DNA from: DASZKW01 sp035552775
GTDB lineage: Bacteria > Actinomycetota > Acidimicrobiia > Acidimicrobiales > Palsa-688
Reading direction: 5' to 3'
DNA length: 40,018 bases
NCBI GenBank assembly: GCA_035552775.1
Contig: DASZKW010000022.1
Location: 1 to 40,018 of the forward strand
In this document: in pieces, positions 16,937-24,601 of the stretch
Layout of the letters: each line of letters begins with the position of its first letter
Position numbering within the stretch: the first letter of the stretch is position 1
Translations under genes and position numbers: made by a program
The notes under the pieces: model-generated
What the model was told of the DNA's origin: nothing
Database searches by the model: none
What the model saw: the letters and a program-made list of their open reading frames with translations, nothing else

Positions 16937-18607
16937 TTACGACACCGCGCCGGGGACGCGCGCCGGGAACACGGCGACGGGCACGGTCGGAGGCGCCGAT
17001 GACGCCACGTTCAACCGGGTGGTGCTGACGCCTTCGCCACACAGACCGGCCAGCTCCTCGGCCGGAAGGGTTTCGCGCTCGGCCAGTACACGGGCCACGC
17101 GCACGAGGCTCGGCCGGTTGTCGGCCAGGATGGTCCGAGCCCTGACCTCCGCGCCGGCCACCAGACGCCTCACCTCTTCGCCGCCGGCGCTGCCCTCGAT
17201 CTGAGGGGCCCGGTCGCCGCTCGAGGTGCCGGCCAGGTCGAAGCGGCCGGTCATGGCCCACCGGGCCACCATGCGACGGGCCAGGGAGGCGGCGTGGGCG
17301 AGGTCGTCGCCGGCCTGGGTGCTCGGGTCGCCGAACACGTTGAGCTCTGCGGCGCGGCCCCCGAGGAGCAGGATGAGGCGGGCGATGAGCTCGCGTTTGG
17401 TGAGGATCTCGCGGGGCTCACTCGACGACCACACCGACTTGTCGAAGGAATCGCCCCGCCCGAGGATCGATATCCGGGGCGGCACTTGGACGTCGCGCAG
17501 CAGCTGGGACAGCAGGGCGTGGCCGGCCTCGTGAACGGCCAGCAACCACCGGGTGTCCTCGTCGATCAGGTACGTGCCCGAGGTCCCAGACAGCTGGCGG
17601 GTGCAGGCCTCCTCCAGGTCGGCCGACGAGATGGCCAGACGGTGGCGACGCCCGGCCAGGAGGGCGGCCTCGTTGACGATGTTGGCGAGCTCGGCGGGGA
17701 CCAGGCCCGCCGTCTGGCCCGCCACCCGCGCCCAGTCAACCGGGTCCGAGAACGGCCGGTCCCGGGCGTAAAGCTCGAGGATGCGCTGGCGCCCTTCGCA
17801 GTCGGGGGGTTCGACCCGGATGCGGCGATCGAAGCGCCCAGGGCGCAGGAGGGCAGGGTCGAGCAGCTCGGGGCGGTTGGTGGCGGCCAGGATCAGCGCG
17901 CCGGAGGAGCCTTCGAAGCCGTCGAGCTCGACGAGGAGCTGGTTGAGGGTGTGGTCGAACTCGACCCCGCCGCCGCCGCCACTCGAATCGTTGCGGTTGC
18001 GCCCGACCGCGTCGAGCTCGTCGAGAAAGATGATCGAACGGGGGTGCTTCTTGGCCTGGTCGAAGAGTTGGCGTACCCGTGCCGCACCGAGGCCCACGTA
18101 CTGCTCGACGAAGCTGGCCGCAGAAATCGAGTAGAACGCCACCCCGGTCTCGCCGGCCAGGGCGCGCGCCAGCAACGTCTTGCCGCAACCCGGCGGACCG
18201 TGGAGCAGGATGCCCCGGGGGAGCTCGGCGCCAAGGGCCTGGAATCGTCCGGGATCAGAGAGGTAGTCGGCCACCTCCCGTAGCTCCTCGATGGCGTGGT
18301 CGAGGCCGGCGACGTCGGAGAAGCGGAGCTTGGACCGGTGAGCGTCGAGGGCGGGCAGATGGCGGGGCGGGACGAGTAGGAGCGGCGGTTCCTCGTCCCG
18401 GGTGGGGGACGGCACCGAACCGACGCTCGCCGGGACCATGGGCACAGGCCGCGCCCCAACCGCGGGCGCGCCCGAAGCGGTTGCGGTCCGCGCTCGCCTA
18501 CCCCTGCGCCGCGGCGAGGTGGTCGCCAAGGAGACGAGCGCCACGCCTACGATGGCGATGACAGATCCGACAGCTAGGGCTGTAATCACGGCGTGACTAG
18601 GGCCCAT
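16937..18607 (-). CDS. FtsH-like AAA+ zinc metalloprotease with one membrane span
   Basis: A 556-residue protein. One N-terminal membrane helix (about 5-28) is followed by an Arg-rich cytosolic linker, the AAA+ domain (Walker A GPPGCGKT 137-144, Walker B SIIFLDELDA 191-200, second region of homology ATNRPELLDPALLRPGRFDRR) and an M41 peptidase domain with HEAGH (359-363). A third ligand Asp is likely in QAGDDLAHAASLARRMV. Classical FtsH has two membrane spans flanking a periplasmic domain and about 640 residues; this one has lost the periplasmic part. It could degrade membrane or cytosolic proteins. Confidence 0.85.
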   Translation of the reverse strand: MGPSHAVITALAVGSVIAIVGVALVSLATTSPRRRGRRARTATASGAPAVGARPVPMVPASVGSVPSPTRDEEPPLLLVPPRHLPALDAHRSKLRFSDVAGLDHAIEELREVADYLSDPGRFQALGAELPRGILLHGPPGCGKTLLARALAGETGVAFYSISAASFVEQYVGLGAARVRQLFDQAKKHPRSIIFLDELDAVGRNRNDSSGGGGGVEFDHTLNQLLVELDGFEGSSGALILAATNRPELLDPALLRPGRFDRRIRVEPPDCEGRQRILELYARDRPFSDPVDWARVAGQTAGLVPAELANIVNEAALLAGRRHRLAISSADLEEACTRQLSGTSGTYLIDEDTRWLLAVHEAGHALLSQLLRDVQVPPRISILGRGDSFDKSVWSSSEPREILTKRELIARLILLLGGRAAELNVFGDPSTQAGDDLAHAASLARRMVARWAMTGRFDLAGTSSGDRAPQIEGSAGGEEVRRLVAGAEVRARTILADNRPSLVRVARVLAERETLPAEELAGLCGEGVSTTRLNVASSAPPTVPVAVFPARVPGAVS

Positions 18608-18727
18608 TTTTGACCGATACCCATGGGTGTCCCGAACTCATGTGGGCTCCGCCCGGCATCAACATAGCCTCGGAACCCGGCCGGGGGCAAAGCCAAAAGG
18701 CTGACCCCGCCACGACGGCGACAGGTC

Positions 18728-19855
18728 TCAGCCGGCCCGGCCCAAGCTCACGGCGGCTTGGCGATGGAGCCGGCCGAAGTTGTAGTACGCGGCGCACGCG
18801 CCCTCCGAGGACACCATGCACGTCCCGATCGGGGTCTGAGGAGTGCAGGCTGTGCCGAACACCTTGCACTCCCAGGGCTTGATGACCCCCTTGAGCACCT
18901 CCCCGCACTGGCAGGCCTTGGGGTCGGCGACGCGCACTCCGGGAACCTCGAAGCGGACCTCCGCGTCCCACGCCTCGAACTCGGGCCTCAACTTGAGCGC
19001 CGACTGGGATATGAACCCCAGACCTCGCCACTCGAAGTGCGGGCGGAGCTCGAATACCTCTCCGAGTACCGCCAAGGCTCGGGGGTTGCCCTCCTCGCGG
19101 ACCACGCGCGTGTACTGGTTTTCCACGCAGCAGCGGCCCTCACGGATCTGGGCGAGGAGCATCTCGACGGCAGCGAGGATGTCGAGAGGCTCGAAGCCGG
19201 CGGTGACGAGGGGCTTGCCGTAGACCTCGGGCACGAAACGGTAGGGCCGGTTGCCGACGACGGTGGAGACGTGACCTGGGCCCAAGAAACCGTCCAGACG
19301 CAGGTCGGGCGAGTCCAGGATGGCCTTTATGGGCGGGACTATGGTGACGTGGTTCGAGAACACCGAGAAGTTGGTCACGCCATCTTTGCGAGCCTTGAGG
19401 AGGGTGAGGGCGGTTGACGGCGCCGTGGTCTCGAATCCCACCGCGAAGAACACCACTTGGCGATCGGGGCGCTCAACCGCCATGCGCAGGGCGTCCATCG
19501 GTGAGTAGACGAAGCGCACGTCCGCGCCCCTGGCCTTGGCCTCGAGCAGGTTGCCCCGGCCCCCGGGCACGCGCATCATGTCGCCGAAGGAGGTGAAAGT
19601 AACCCCCGGCGTCTCGGCGACCGCTATCGCGTCGTCCACCCGGCCCATGGGGATCACGCATACCGGACAGCCCGGACCGTGAACCAACTCTATGGTCTCG
19701 GGCAGTACGTGCTCGATGCCGTGGCGGTAGATCGTGTGAGTGTGGCCGCCGCAGACCTCCATGAACTTGAACTGGTCGTCGCCTGCCAGCGCGGTGATGC
19801 GGCCCACCAAGCGCCGTGCCGCCACCGGGTCGCGGTACTCATCGACGAACCTCAT
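18728..19855 (-). CDS. hypD: [NiFe]-hydrogenase maturation protein HypD
   Basis: A 375-residue iron-sulfur protein that, with HypC, builds the Fe(CN)2CO unit of [NiFe] hydrogenases in the cytosol. Visible family motifs are FMEVCGGHTHTIYRHGI (C35), GPGCPVC (C63, C66), the GFETTAPSTA strand, and the C-terminal cluster ligands in CQCGEVLKG, WECKVFGTAC and EGACAAYYNFGR. Length matches the family. GGGGAG lies 5 nt before ATG 19855. It is divergent from hypC across a 187-bp region carrying a palindrome. hypA, hypB, hypE and hypF are not in the window. Confidence 0.96.
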   Translation of the reverse strand: MRFVDEYRDPVAARRLVGRITALAGDDQFKFMEVCGGHTHTIYRHGIEHVLPETIELVHGPGCPVCVIPMGRVDDAIAVAETPGVTFTSFGDMMRVPGGRGNLLEAKARGADVRFVYSPMDALRMAVERPDRQVVFFAVGFETTAPSTALTLLKARKDGVTNFSVFSNHVTIVPPIKAILDSPDLRLDGFLGPGHVSTVVGNRPYRFVPEVYGKPLVTAGFEPLDILAAVEMLLAQIREGRCCVENQYTRVVREEGNPRALAVLGEVFELRPHFEWRGLGFISQSALKLRPEFEAWDAEVRFEVPGVRVADPKACQCGEVLKGVIKPWECKVFGTACTPQTPIGTCMVSSEGACAAYYNFGRLHRQAAVSLGRAG

Positions 19856-19872
19856 ATTTACTCCCCAATCGA

Positions 19873-19894
19873 GGCTGCTTACGAGTATGCAGCC
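19873..19894. promoter_or_regulatory. 22-bp imperfect palindrome in the hypD-hypC divergent promoter region
   Basis: GGCTGCtTACgaGTAtGCAG followed by CC is symmetric except for two central bases and one mismatched pair. It sits 18 bp upstream of the hypD start and about 150 bp before hypC. A dimeric regulator site is the likely role. Confidence 0.42.
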
Positions 19895-20042
19895 TACACC
19901 TAGTGGTCTACGCTACCCCGGTAGGGCCGCTATGTTCCGCGGCCGGGGCGGGGGGCCGCGACAGGCGCCCAAACTTCGCCGGTGAACCTGTTAGTTCCGC
20001 CGCCCACGCTAGCCTGAACGCAATTGCTCCGGGAGGTGCGGT

Positions 20043-20327
20043 ATGTGTCTTGGAATCCCTGGCCAGGTCGTCGACCTGGATGACGCGGCACAGCACGTAG
20101 CCACCGTCGACGTGAGCGGCGTGCGTCGCCAGGTCAACGTGGGCTTGGTCCTAGGCGATGTCGGTGGTCTCGATGTGGGTGACTGGGTATTGATCCACGT
20201 GGGTTTCGCCATGGCCCGCATCGACGAGGAAGAGGCCGCCCGCACGCTCGAGTTCATGCGCCAGCTCGACGACGTATGGCAAGCCGAGCTCGACCAGTTC
20301 GAGGGAAGCGGGCTCAGCGAGAGCTAG
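20043..20327 (+). CDS. hypC: [NiFe]-hydrogenase assembly chaperone HypC
   Basis: A 94-residue OB-fold chaperone that carries the Fe(CN)2CO intermediate from HypD to the hydrogenase large subunit. It starts MCLGIPGQV, the invariant HypC N-terminus with functional Cys2, and has VGDWVLIHVGFAMARIDEEEA. GGGAGGTG lies 4 nt before the ATG. The C-terminus (DDVWQAELDQFEGSG) is slightly extended. It is followed 19 nt later by the J-domain gene. Confidence 0.95.
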   Translation: MCLGIPGQVVDLDDAAQHVATVDVSGVRRQVNVGLVLGDVGGLDVGDWVLIHVGFAMARIDEEEAARTLEFMRQLDDVWQAELDQFEGSGLSES

Positions 20328-20346
20328 CTGGGGTAATGAAGCGGCG

Positions 20347-20925
20347 ATGAACCCCTGGGAGGTGCTCGGCATACGGCCCGGCGCGCCGCGCCACGAGATA
20401 GCCGACGCCTACCGGGTACTGGCTCAGATCTTCCACCCCGACCGCTACGCCGAGGGCCCCGAGAAGATCCGGGAAGAGGCCGAGCGGCGGATGCAGACGC
20501 TCAACGAGGCCTATCACAGCGCCTGCAACGGCGGCGGTTTGCCCGTGAGGGGCAATGGCCAGCGCTCGTCTTGGGCCTCTCCCACGGCTCCCCCGCCGCG
20601 CCCGGGTGGCCCCGCCACCAGGACCCGGGCGGCGAGCATGTCGTGGGAGAGCGCAGCCCGGTACCGGGCAACCCTGGCCGCCCGCTACCGCGAGTCCCAG
20701 GAAGCCGAAGAGCGTTCCTTGCCCAAGGGAATCGCCGTCGCCCGTCCCAAGCCGCTGACGTCGCGCCCGTCCACCCTGTTGGGCCTGGGCTTGGCCCGCA
20801 ACACCAACAAGCTGCGGTGTCGGGGCTGCAACAGCATCCAGCTGCTACCGGAGGGCTGGCGCGAAGGCCTGGCGTCGAAGGACTACCACTGCTCGCTGTG
20901 CGGCCGGCGCATCCTCGCCCGCTGA
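20347..20925 (+). CDS. J-domain protein with C-terminal zinc ribbon
   Basis: A 192-residue protein. Residues 1-60 are a J domain (NPWEVLGIRPGAPRHEIADAY, HPD in FHPDRYAEGPEK) expected to stimulate an Hsp70 ATPase. A Pro/Arg-rich linker follows, and the C-terminus has two knuckles, CRGC near 157-160 and CSLC near 180-183, that make a probable zinc ribbon. This is not a full DnaJ, which carries four CxxCxGxG repeats. Position directly after hypC suggests a chaperone for hydrogenase subunit folding; that link is inference from context. Confidence 0.8.
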   Translation: MNPWEVLGIRPGAPRHEIADAYRVLAQIFHPDRYAEGPEKIREEAERRMQTLNEAYHSACNGGGLPVRGNGQRSSWASPTAPPPRPGGPATRTRAASMSWESAARYRATLAARYRESQEAEERSLPKGIAVARPKPLTSRPSTLLGLGLARNTNKLRCRGCNSIQLLPEGWREGLASKDYHCSLCGRRILAR

Positions 20926-20981
20926 GCGGAACTGGATCGGTGACCGCGGTGACCGAGCGGCGCCCGCGCCGGGCGGCCGGA

Positions 20982-21716
20982 TCAGGCCAGTTCGAGCAGG
21001 CGCTCACCCAAGCCCACCAGCACCCGAACCGCGGGAGCGTCGGGGCTGGCGTCTAGGGGCGCCACACCGGCACGGTCGGCGGCCACGATGGCGGGGTCGT
21101 CGGGAACGCTCACCACCTCCTGGCTCGGAAAGACGGACCTGATGACCTCCAGGTCATCTTCGCCCCTCACCCGGTTGGCGACCACTATCACCCGACCGAG
21201 GGACTTCTCCTCGGCTAGCGCCGCGGCCCGGGCACCCACCTCCAACGACTTGGGCGTAGCCTCCACCACCACCAGCACCGCCTCGACGCCCTTCTCGCTC
21301 ATGCGCGTCATGGTGCCGATGCCGGCCTCGAGGTCGGCGACGACTATCTCGTCAGTTGGAGCGACGTTCCCGAGCAACTGCTCGGGGGAGAGCCCACATC
21401 AAAGGCAGCCCGGTTCGGGGTTGTCGATGCGGGCGACCACCGCCAGGCGCACCCCGTCGGGGGCGGCGGTTCCGAAGCGGTCGAGCAGGTCGTCCCACCC
21501 GGGCGCATGCTCCTCCTGGCCCTCGTCCAGGGCTTGGCGCATCGAGATCAACCGCTCGGTCTCGGTGTCGCCGACGCCGAGCGATATCCCCAGATTTGGG
21601 TTGCTGTCGCAGTCCAGGGCCACCACCCGCTGGCCATTGCGGGCCAGGGTCCGGGCCACAACCGCCGACGTGGTGGTCTTGCCCGCGCCCCCCTTGCCCA
21701 CCACCGCCAGCTTCAT
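20982..21716 (-). CDS. CooC/MinD-type ATPase with in-frame TGA (candidate selenoprotein)
   Basis: Read through one TGA this is a 244-residue P-loop ATPase. It starts MKLAVVGKGGAGKTT, the deviant Walker A with signature lysine, continues ALDCDSNPNLGISLG, and after the TGA reads CGLSPEQLLGNVAPTDEIVVADLEAG. TGA at 21401-21399 is codon 106, giving C104-L-(TGA)-C107. It falls where CooC proteins carry the second Cys of the metal-binding CxC; the paralogue at 22531 has GCLCSAH here. There is no frameshift: both halves share one frame and together have family length. A 7-bp hairpin follows the TGA. In known CooC proteins the CxC binds metal at the dimer interface and the protein helps nickel insertion. 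A nonsense mutation or sequencing error is the alternative to selenocysteine. It lies 9 nt after the next paralogue. Confidence 0.8.
21369..21386 (-). promoter_or_regulatory. SECIS-like hairpin 3' of the TGA in the CooC-like gene
   Basis: On the minus strand the RNA would fold CCCGAGC-AGUU-GCUCGGG, a perfect 7-bp stem with a tetraloop whose second base is G followed by U. Nineteen nucleotides separate the UGA (21399-21401) from the loop, within the 16-37 nt range described for bacterial SECIS elements, which prefer a G in the first two loop positions. Confidence 0.6.
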
Positions 21717-21725
21717 ACCGCGAGC

Positions 21726-22502
21726 CTATCGCGCCGCTTGGCCAATTGATGCGTCCTCGCTCAGGCGATCGAGCAGCGAAGCCACCGCGCCGACCGCCGC
21801 ACAATCGGGTGAGTCGTCGATCGGGGCCCGGCCTCGACGCTCCGAACGCGCCAGGTCTTCGTCCCAGGGAACCGCGGCGATGACCTCGAGGCCGGTGCCC
21901 CGCCCAACCATTTCGACGTCGTCGGGGTCCATCACCTTGCTGGCCACGGCGACGACGCGCTGCGAGCCGGTCCCGGCTTGACTGAGCCGGGCCAGGCGGC
22001 GACCCGACAGCAACGACTTGGCTGTGGGCTCGACGACCACCACAAAGACCTCGGCGAACCCACCCCACCCAGAAAACGGTTGGCGGGTCCCTCCCGGCAG
22101 GTCCCCGACGACGTTCCAGTCTGTCCGGGGGAGCTCGTTGCGGATCTGAAAGAACGCCATCTGGGAGCGGAACAAGTCACCGGGGCGTCCCCGCAGCTTG
22201 CCGAACTGCAGGAACCGGACCCCGTCAGGACCGGTGGCAGCGTAGCGCTCGATGGCTTCGATGGAGCTCAGATCGGGGCGGAGGCGGAAACGGGGGCCCT
22301 CCTCGTCGTCGCCGCGTTCGACGACGGCGTCGTCGGGAATGCCGGCGTCGCTTTGAGGCAGCCCGATCGAGAAGGCCATGCCGGGCATGGGATCGGAGTC
22401 GACGGCCAGGACCGGCACCCCCCGGCGGGCCAGCAGCCGGGCGAAGGTCCCCGAGATGGCGGACTTGCCCGCCCCTCCCTTGCCCACGAACGCGACGCGC
22501 AC
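21726..22502 (-). CDS. CooC/MinD-type ATPase lacking the CxC motif
   Basis: A 258-residue P-loop ATPase, middle member of a tandem trio. The deviant Walker A is VGKGGAGKSAI at the N-terminus, then AVDSDPMPGMAFSIGLPQSD. The region that carries CxC in the third copy reads FGKLRGRPGDLFRSQM, with no Cys. The C-terminal half keeps VVVVEPTAKSLLSGRRLARL, VAVASKV and AAVPWDEDLARSERRGRAPID, a pattern shared by all three. GTG start at 22502, 28 nt after the upstream stop. It may form heterodimers with its neighbours or act on another client; this is inference. Confidence 0.82.
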   Translation of the reverse strand: MRVAFVGKGGAGKSAISGTFARLLARRGVPVLAVDSDPMPGMAFSIGLPQSDAGIPDDAVVERGDDEEGPRFRLRPDLSSIEAIERYAATGPDGVRFLQFGKLRGRPGDLFRSQMAFFQIRNELPRTDWNVVGDLPGGTRQPFSGWGGFAEVFVVVVEPTAKSLLSGRRLARLSQAGTGSQRVVAVASKVMDPDDVEMVGRGTGLEVIAAVPWDEDLARSERRGRAPIDDSPDCAAVGAVASLLDRLSEDASIGQAAR

Positions 22503-22530
22503 GGCCCTGGACGCTACCGGACAGTCAGGT

Positions 22531-23289
22531 TCAGGAGAGCTTGCGGAGGCGCTCGGCCAGGACGGTCACCGCGGCCACGACGTTGCCGTCCGGGGCGGCG
22601 TCGATCAGCGGGAGGGTAGCCCTGTCCCCGGCGCCGACCTCGTCGCCCCAGGGAACCTCGGCTATGACTTCGAGCCCGTGGCGCTCGCAGAACTCGCCCA
22701 CCGCGGCGGCGTCGTCAGCCGAGCGCAGCTTGTTGGCCACCACCAAGATGCGCGAGATCGGCAGCCCGGCGGCCAACTCGGCCTGCCGCCGGGTCGCCTC
22801 CAGGGAGCGGTAGTACGGCTCGGTGACGAGCAGCAGGACATCGGCGTTGCGAACGGTGCCGCGAGCCAGGTGCTCCGGCGAGGCCTCCAGGTCGATCACC
22901 GCCACCGAATCGGTGGTGTCGCCGATGTCGGCGAGCAGGGCGGCCACCGTGGCATGCGCTGAGCACAAGCAGCCCTCCTCGGCGTGGCCCACCCCGCCCA
23001 TGAGAACCAGGCGGACCCCGTCGGGGCCGAGCAACGCATGGCCTTCGAGAACGCTCGCCACCGACGACGTCAGCGCGGGCCCGTCGATGCGTCGGGACAC
23101 CAAGGCAAACGGCAGAGATGTGGCCCGGTTGGCCTCTTCGGGGTCGAAGCCGAGGGCGACACCGAGGTTGGGGTTGCTATCGGCGTCGATGGCCACGACG
23201 GCCGACCCCCGGCGCGCCTCGAGGCGGGCCAGGGTGGCCGAGATGGTGGTCTTTCCTGCCCCCCCTTTCCCCGCCAGTGCAACTCTCAC
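22531..23289 (-). CDS. CooC-like ATPase with intact CxC motif
   Basis: A 252-residue ATPase. It begins VRVALAGKGGAGKTTISATLARL, then AIDADSNPNLGVALGFDPEEA, and carries the metal-binding type motif EEGCLCSAHATVAALLADI, followed by VIDLEASPEHLARGT. CooC proteins are homodimeric ATPases that bind metal through CxC and assist nickel delivery to carbon monoxide dehydrogenase. Here the hydrogenase context suggests a similar job for [NiFe] hydrogenase. The GTG start overlaps the stop of the PadR-like gene as GTGA. Confidence 0.85.
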   Translation of the reverse strand: MRVALAGKGGAGKTTISATLARLEARRGSAVVAIDADSNPNLGVALGFDPEEANRATSLPFALVSRRIDGPALTSSVASVLEGHALLGPDGVRLVLMGGVGHAEEGCLCSAHATVAALLADIGDTTDSVAVIDLEASPEHLARGTVRNADVLLLVTEPYYRSLEATRRQAELAAGLPISRILVVANKLRSADDAAAVGEFCERHGLEVIAEVPWGDEVGAGDRATLPLIDAAPDGNVVAAVTVLAERLRKLS

Positions 23290-23657
23290 CGGCGGCTGGC
23301 GCCGACGACTACCGGGCACCCGGCCAGGAGCACCCCGAGCAGCTCGCGTATCTCGACGATGCTGTCCACTGCGGCCCGCATGGCCGGGACCCCCGCGTCG
23401 GTCAAGACGTAGGTGCGCCTCGGGGGACCCGTCTGGGAGGGTTCCCACCACGACCTCACCAGCCTGTCCTCTTCCATCGACCGCAGGCATCTGTAGAGTC
23501 CGCCGGCCTCGGCGCTACGAAGGCCCATATTGCGCACCGCGTCCAGCAGTTCGTAGCCGTGCGACTGGCCCTCGGCCAAAGCGATGAGCAGGCAGAAACG
23601 CTGGAAGGTCCGGGGCAGGCCCTTGCCGCCCTCGGTGGGGCCGTCGTGAATGATCAT
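23286..23657 (-). CDS. PadR-family transcriptional regulator
   Basis: A 123-residue winged-helix protein. The N-terminal domain has RTFQRFCLLIALAEGQSHGYELLDAVR, then the typical wing GGLYRCLRSMEEDRLVRSWWEP...GPPRRTYVLTDAG, followed by a short dimerisation helix (MRAAVDSIVEIRELLGVLLAG). ATG 23657 overlaps the upstream stop as ATGA, which makes longer starts unlikely. It probably controls this operon or the divergent hyp genes. The inducer is unknown; PadR proteins often sense small aromatic or lipophilic molecules. Confidence 0.85.
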   Translation of the reverse strand: MIIHDGPTEGGKGLPRTFQRFCLLIALAEGQSHGYELLDAVRNMGLRSAEAGGLYRCLRSMEEDRLVRSWWEPSQTGPPRRTYVLTDAGVPAMRAAVDSIVEIRELLGVLLAGCPVVVGASRR

Positions 23658-24070
23658 CGGTGGTCGTGCTCCCCAGCACGCTGGCTCAGGCAAGCGTCGG
23701 CTTCGTCGGGCGAAGCATGGCACCAGCAGTCGGCGCTGCACTCGCCGTGGGTCGGCCTGGTCAGCTCGCTGAACGACGCCGCGAACTCGATTGCCCCCTC
23801 CTCCAGGCCACGAGCCGACAGGGTGAACCAGTCGCCGTCACGGTTGAGGTAGCCCTCCTCGACCAGGCGGGCCAGATAGGTGATCCCGACACGGGAATCC
23901 ACACCGAGGAAGCGCTCGATGAGGGGCGGGTCGACGAGGTCGCCGAAGCCCTCCCCCCGCAGCCAGTACATCACCTGCAGGATCTCGCTGCGCCAGAACA
24001 TGGCCCGCAGGGCGGTGGACTTGGGCTGGTGCAACTGCCCCTCTGGATACTGGAACTCATATGCAGCCAC
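23654..24070 (-). CDS. Winged-helix-like protein with Cys-rich tail, first gene of the CooC operon
   Basis: A 138-residue protein. The centre looks like a winged helix: AMFWRSEILQVMYWLRGEGFG, IERFLGVDSRVGITYLARLVEEGYLNRDGDWFTLSARG. The C-terminal tail contains HGECSADCWCHASPDEADACL, four Cys and two His within about 20 residues that could bind a metal. GTG start at 24070 is preceded by GAGGAG at 5 nt. No named family is recognised. As the first gene before PadR and three CooC-like ATPases, it may be a metal-responsive regulator or a metallochaperone partner. Confidence 0.72.
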   Translation of the reverse strand: MAAYEFQYPEGQLHQPKSTALRAMFWRSEILQVMYWLRGEGFGDLVDPPLIERFLGVDSRVGITYLARLVEEGYLNRDGDWFTLSARGLEEGAIEFAASFSELTRPTHGECSADCWCHASPDEADACLSQRAGEHDHR

Positions 24071-24132
24071 GAGAACTCCTCACACAACACAGGCTAGTGG
24101 GACTAGTTGGTTAGTTTTTCCTTGGTCACGGA

Positions 24133-24591
24133 TCACCACGTCGGCAGCTCCTGGTCGCCGACCGCCCCCCGGCGCAGCGCGTCGAATGCCCCGTCCAGGT
24201 CGGTACCCCACAGATCCCAGCTCGACAACCGCAACCCGAGCACCTGAAGTGCGACAGGACCCGCCAGCAGGCTGTCCTGGTCCAGGCATTCCAGGCCTTC
24301 GGCGGCCAAGGCGCCCCCCAGGGCAGAGCCCACCCCGGCCAGGTCTTCGGGCAGGTCGATCCGCACCAGGACGACCTGGGGCCCTATCCGCAGGCCGGCG
24401 GCCAGGTCCCCGTCGGCCATGAGGGCCGGACCCTCCACGTGCAGCAGCCTCGAGTGCCCGGCTTCGCCTTCGTCACCGCCGGCGAAGGCAGCGAGGACGG
24501 TGGCATCATCCACCAGCGGCCCCGGCGCCGCCCCGTAGGGCGGCTGGGGCATGACCCAGGAGGCCGTCTCGTCGCCCACCGCGCCAGCCAC
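24133..24591 (-). CDS. Hypothetical protein, last gene of the small membrane-protein operon
   Basis: About 152 residues from GTG 24591; the GTG at 24579 and the ATG at 24553 are alternatives, so the N-terminus is uncertain. Visible stretches are VVLVRIDLPEDLAGVGSALGGALAAEGLECL and LQVLGLRLSSWDLWGTDLDGAFDALRRGAVGD. It is soluble, acidic and without a recognised family. It follows the small membrane-protein genes by 10 nt on the same strand and is therefore probably cotranscribed. Confidence 0.55.
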   Translation of the reverse strand: MAGAVGDETASWVMPQPPYGAAPGPLVDDATVLAAFAGGDEGEAGHSRLLHVEGPALMADGDLAAGLRIGPQVVLVRIDLPEDLAGVGSALGGALAAEGLECLDQDSLLAGPVALQVLGLRLSSWDLWGTDLDGAFDALRRGAVGDQELPTW

Positions 24592-24601
24592 GCCGCCCGT
24601 G

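Noticed and set aside
20982..21716. Two separate adjacent genes (21399-21716 and 20982-21377) as a split or frameshifted ATPase
   Set aside because: Both parts are in the same frame with a single TGA between them and no missing residues, so neither a frameshift nor two independent genes explains the sequence well. Read-through is favoured, and a nonsense mutation is kept as the alternative.
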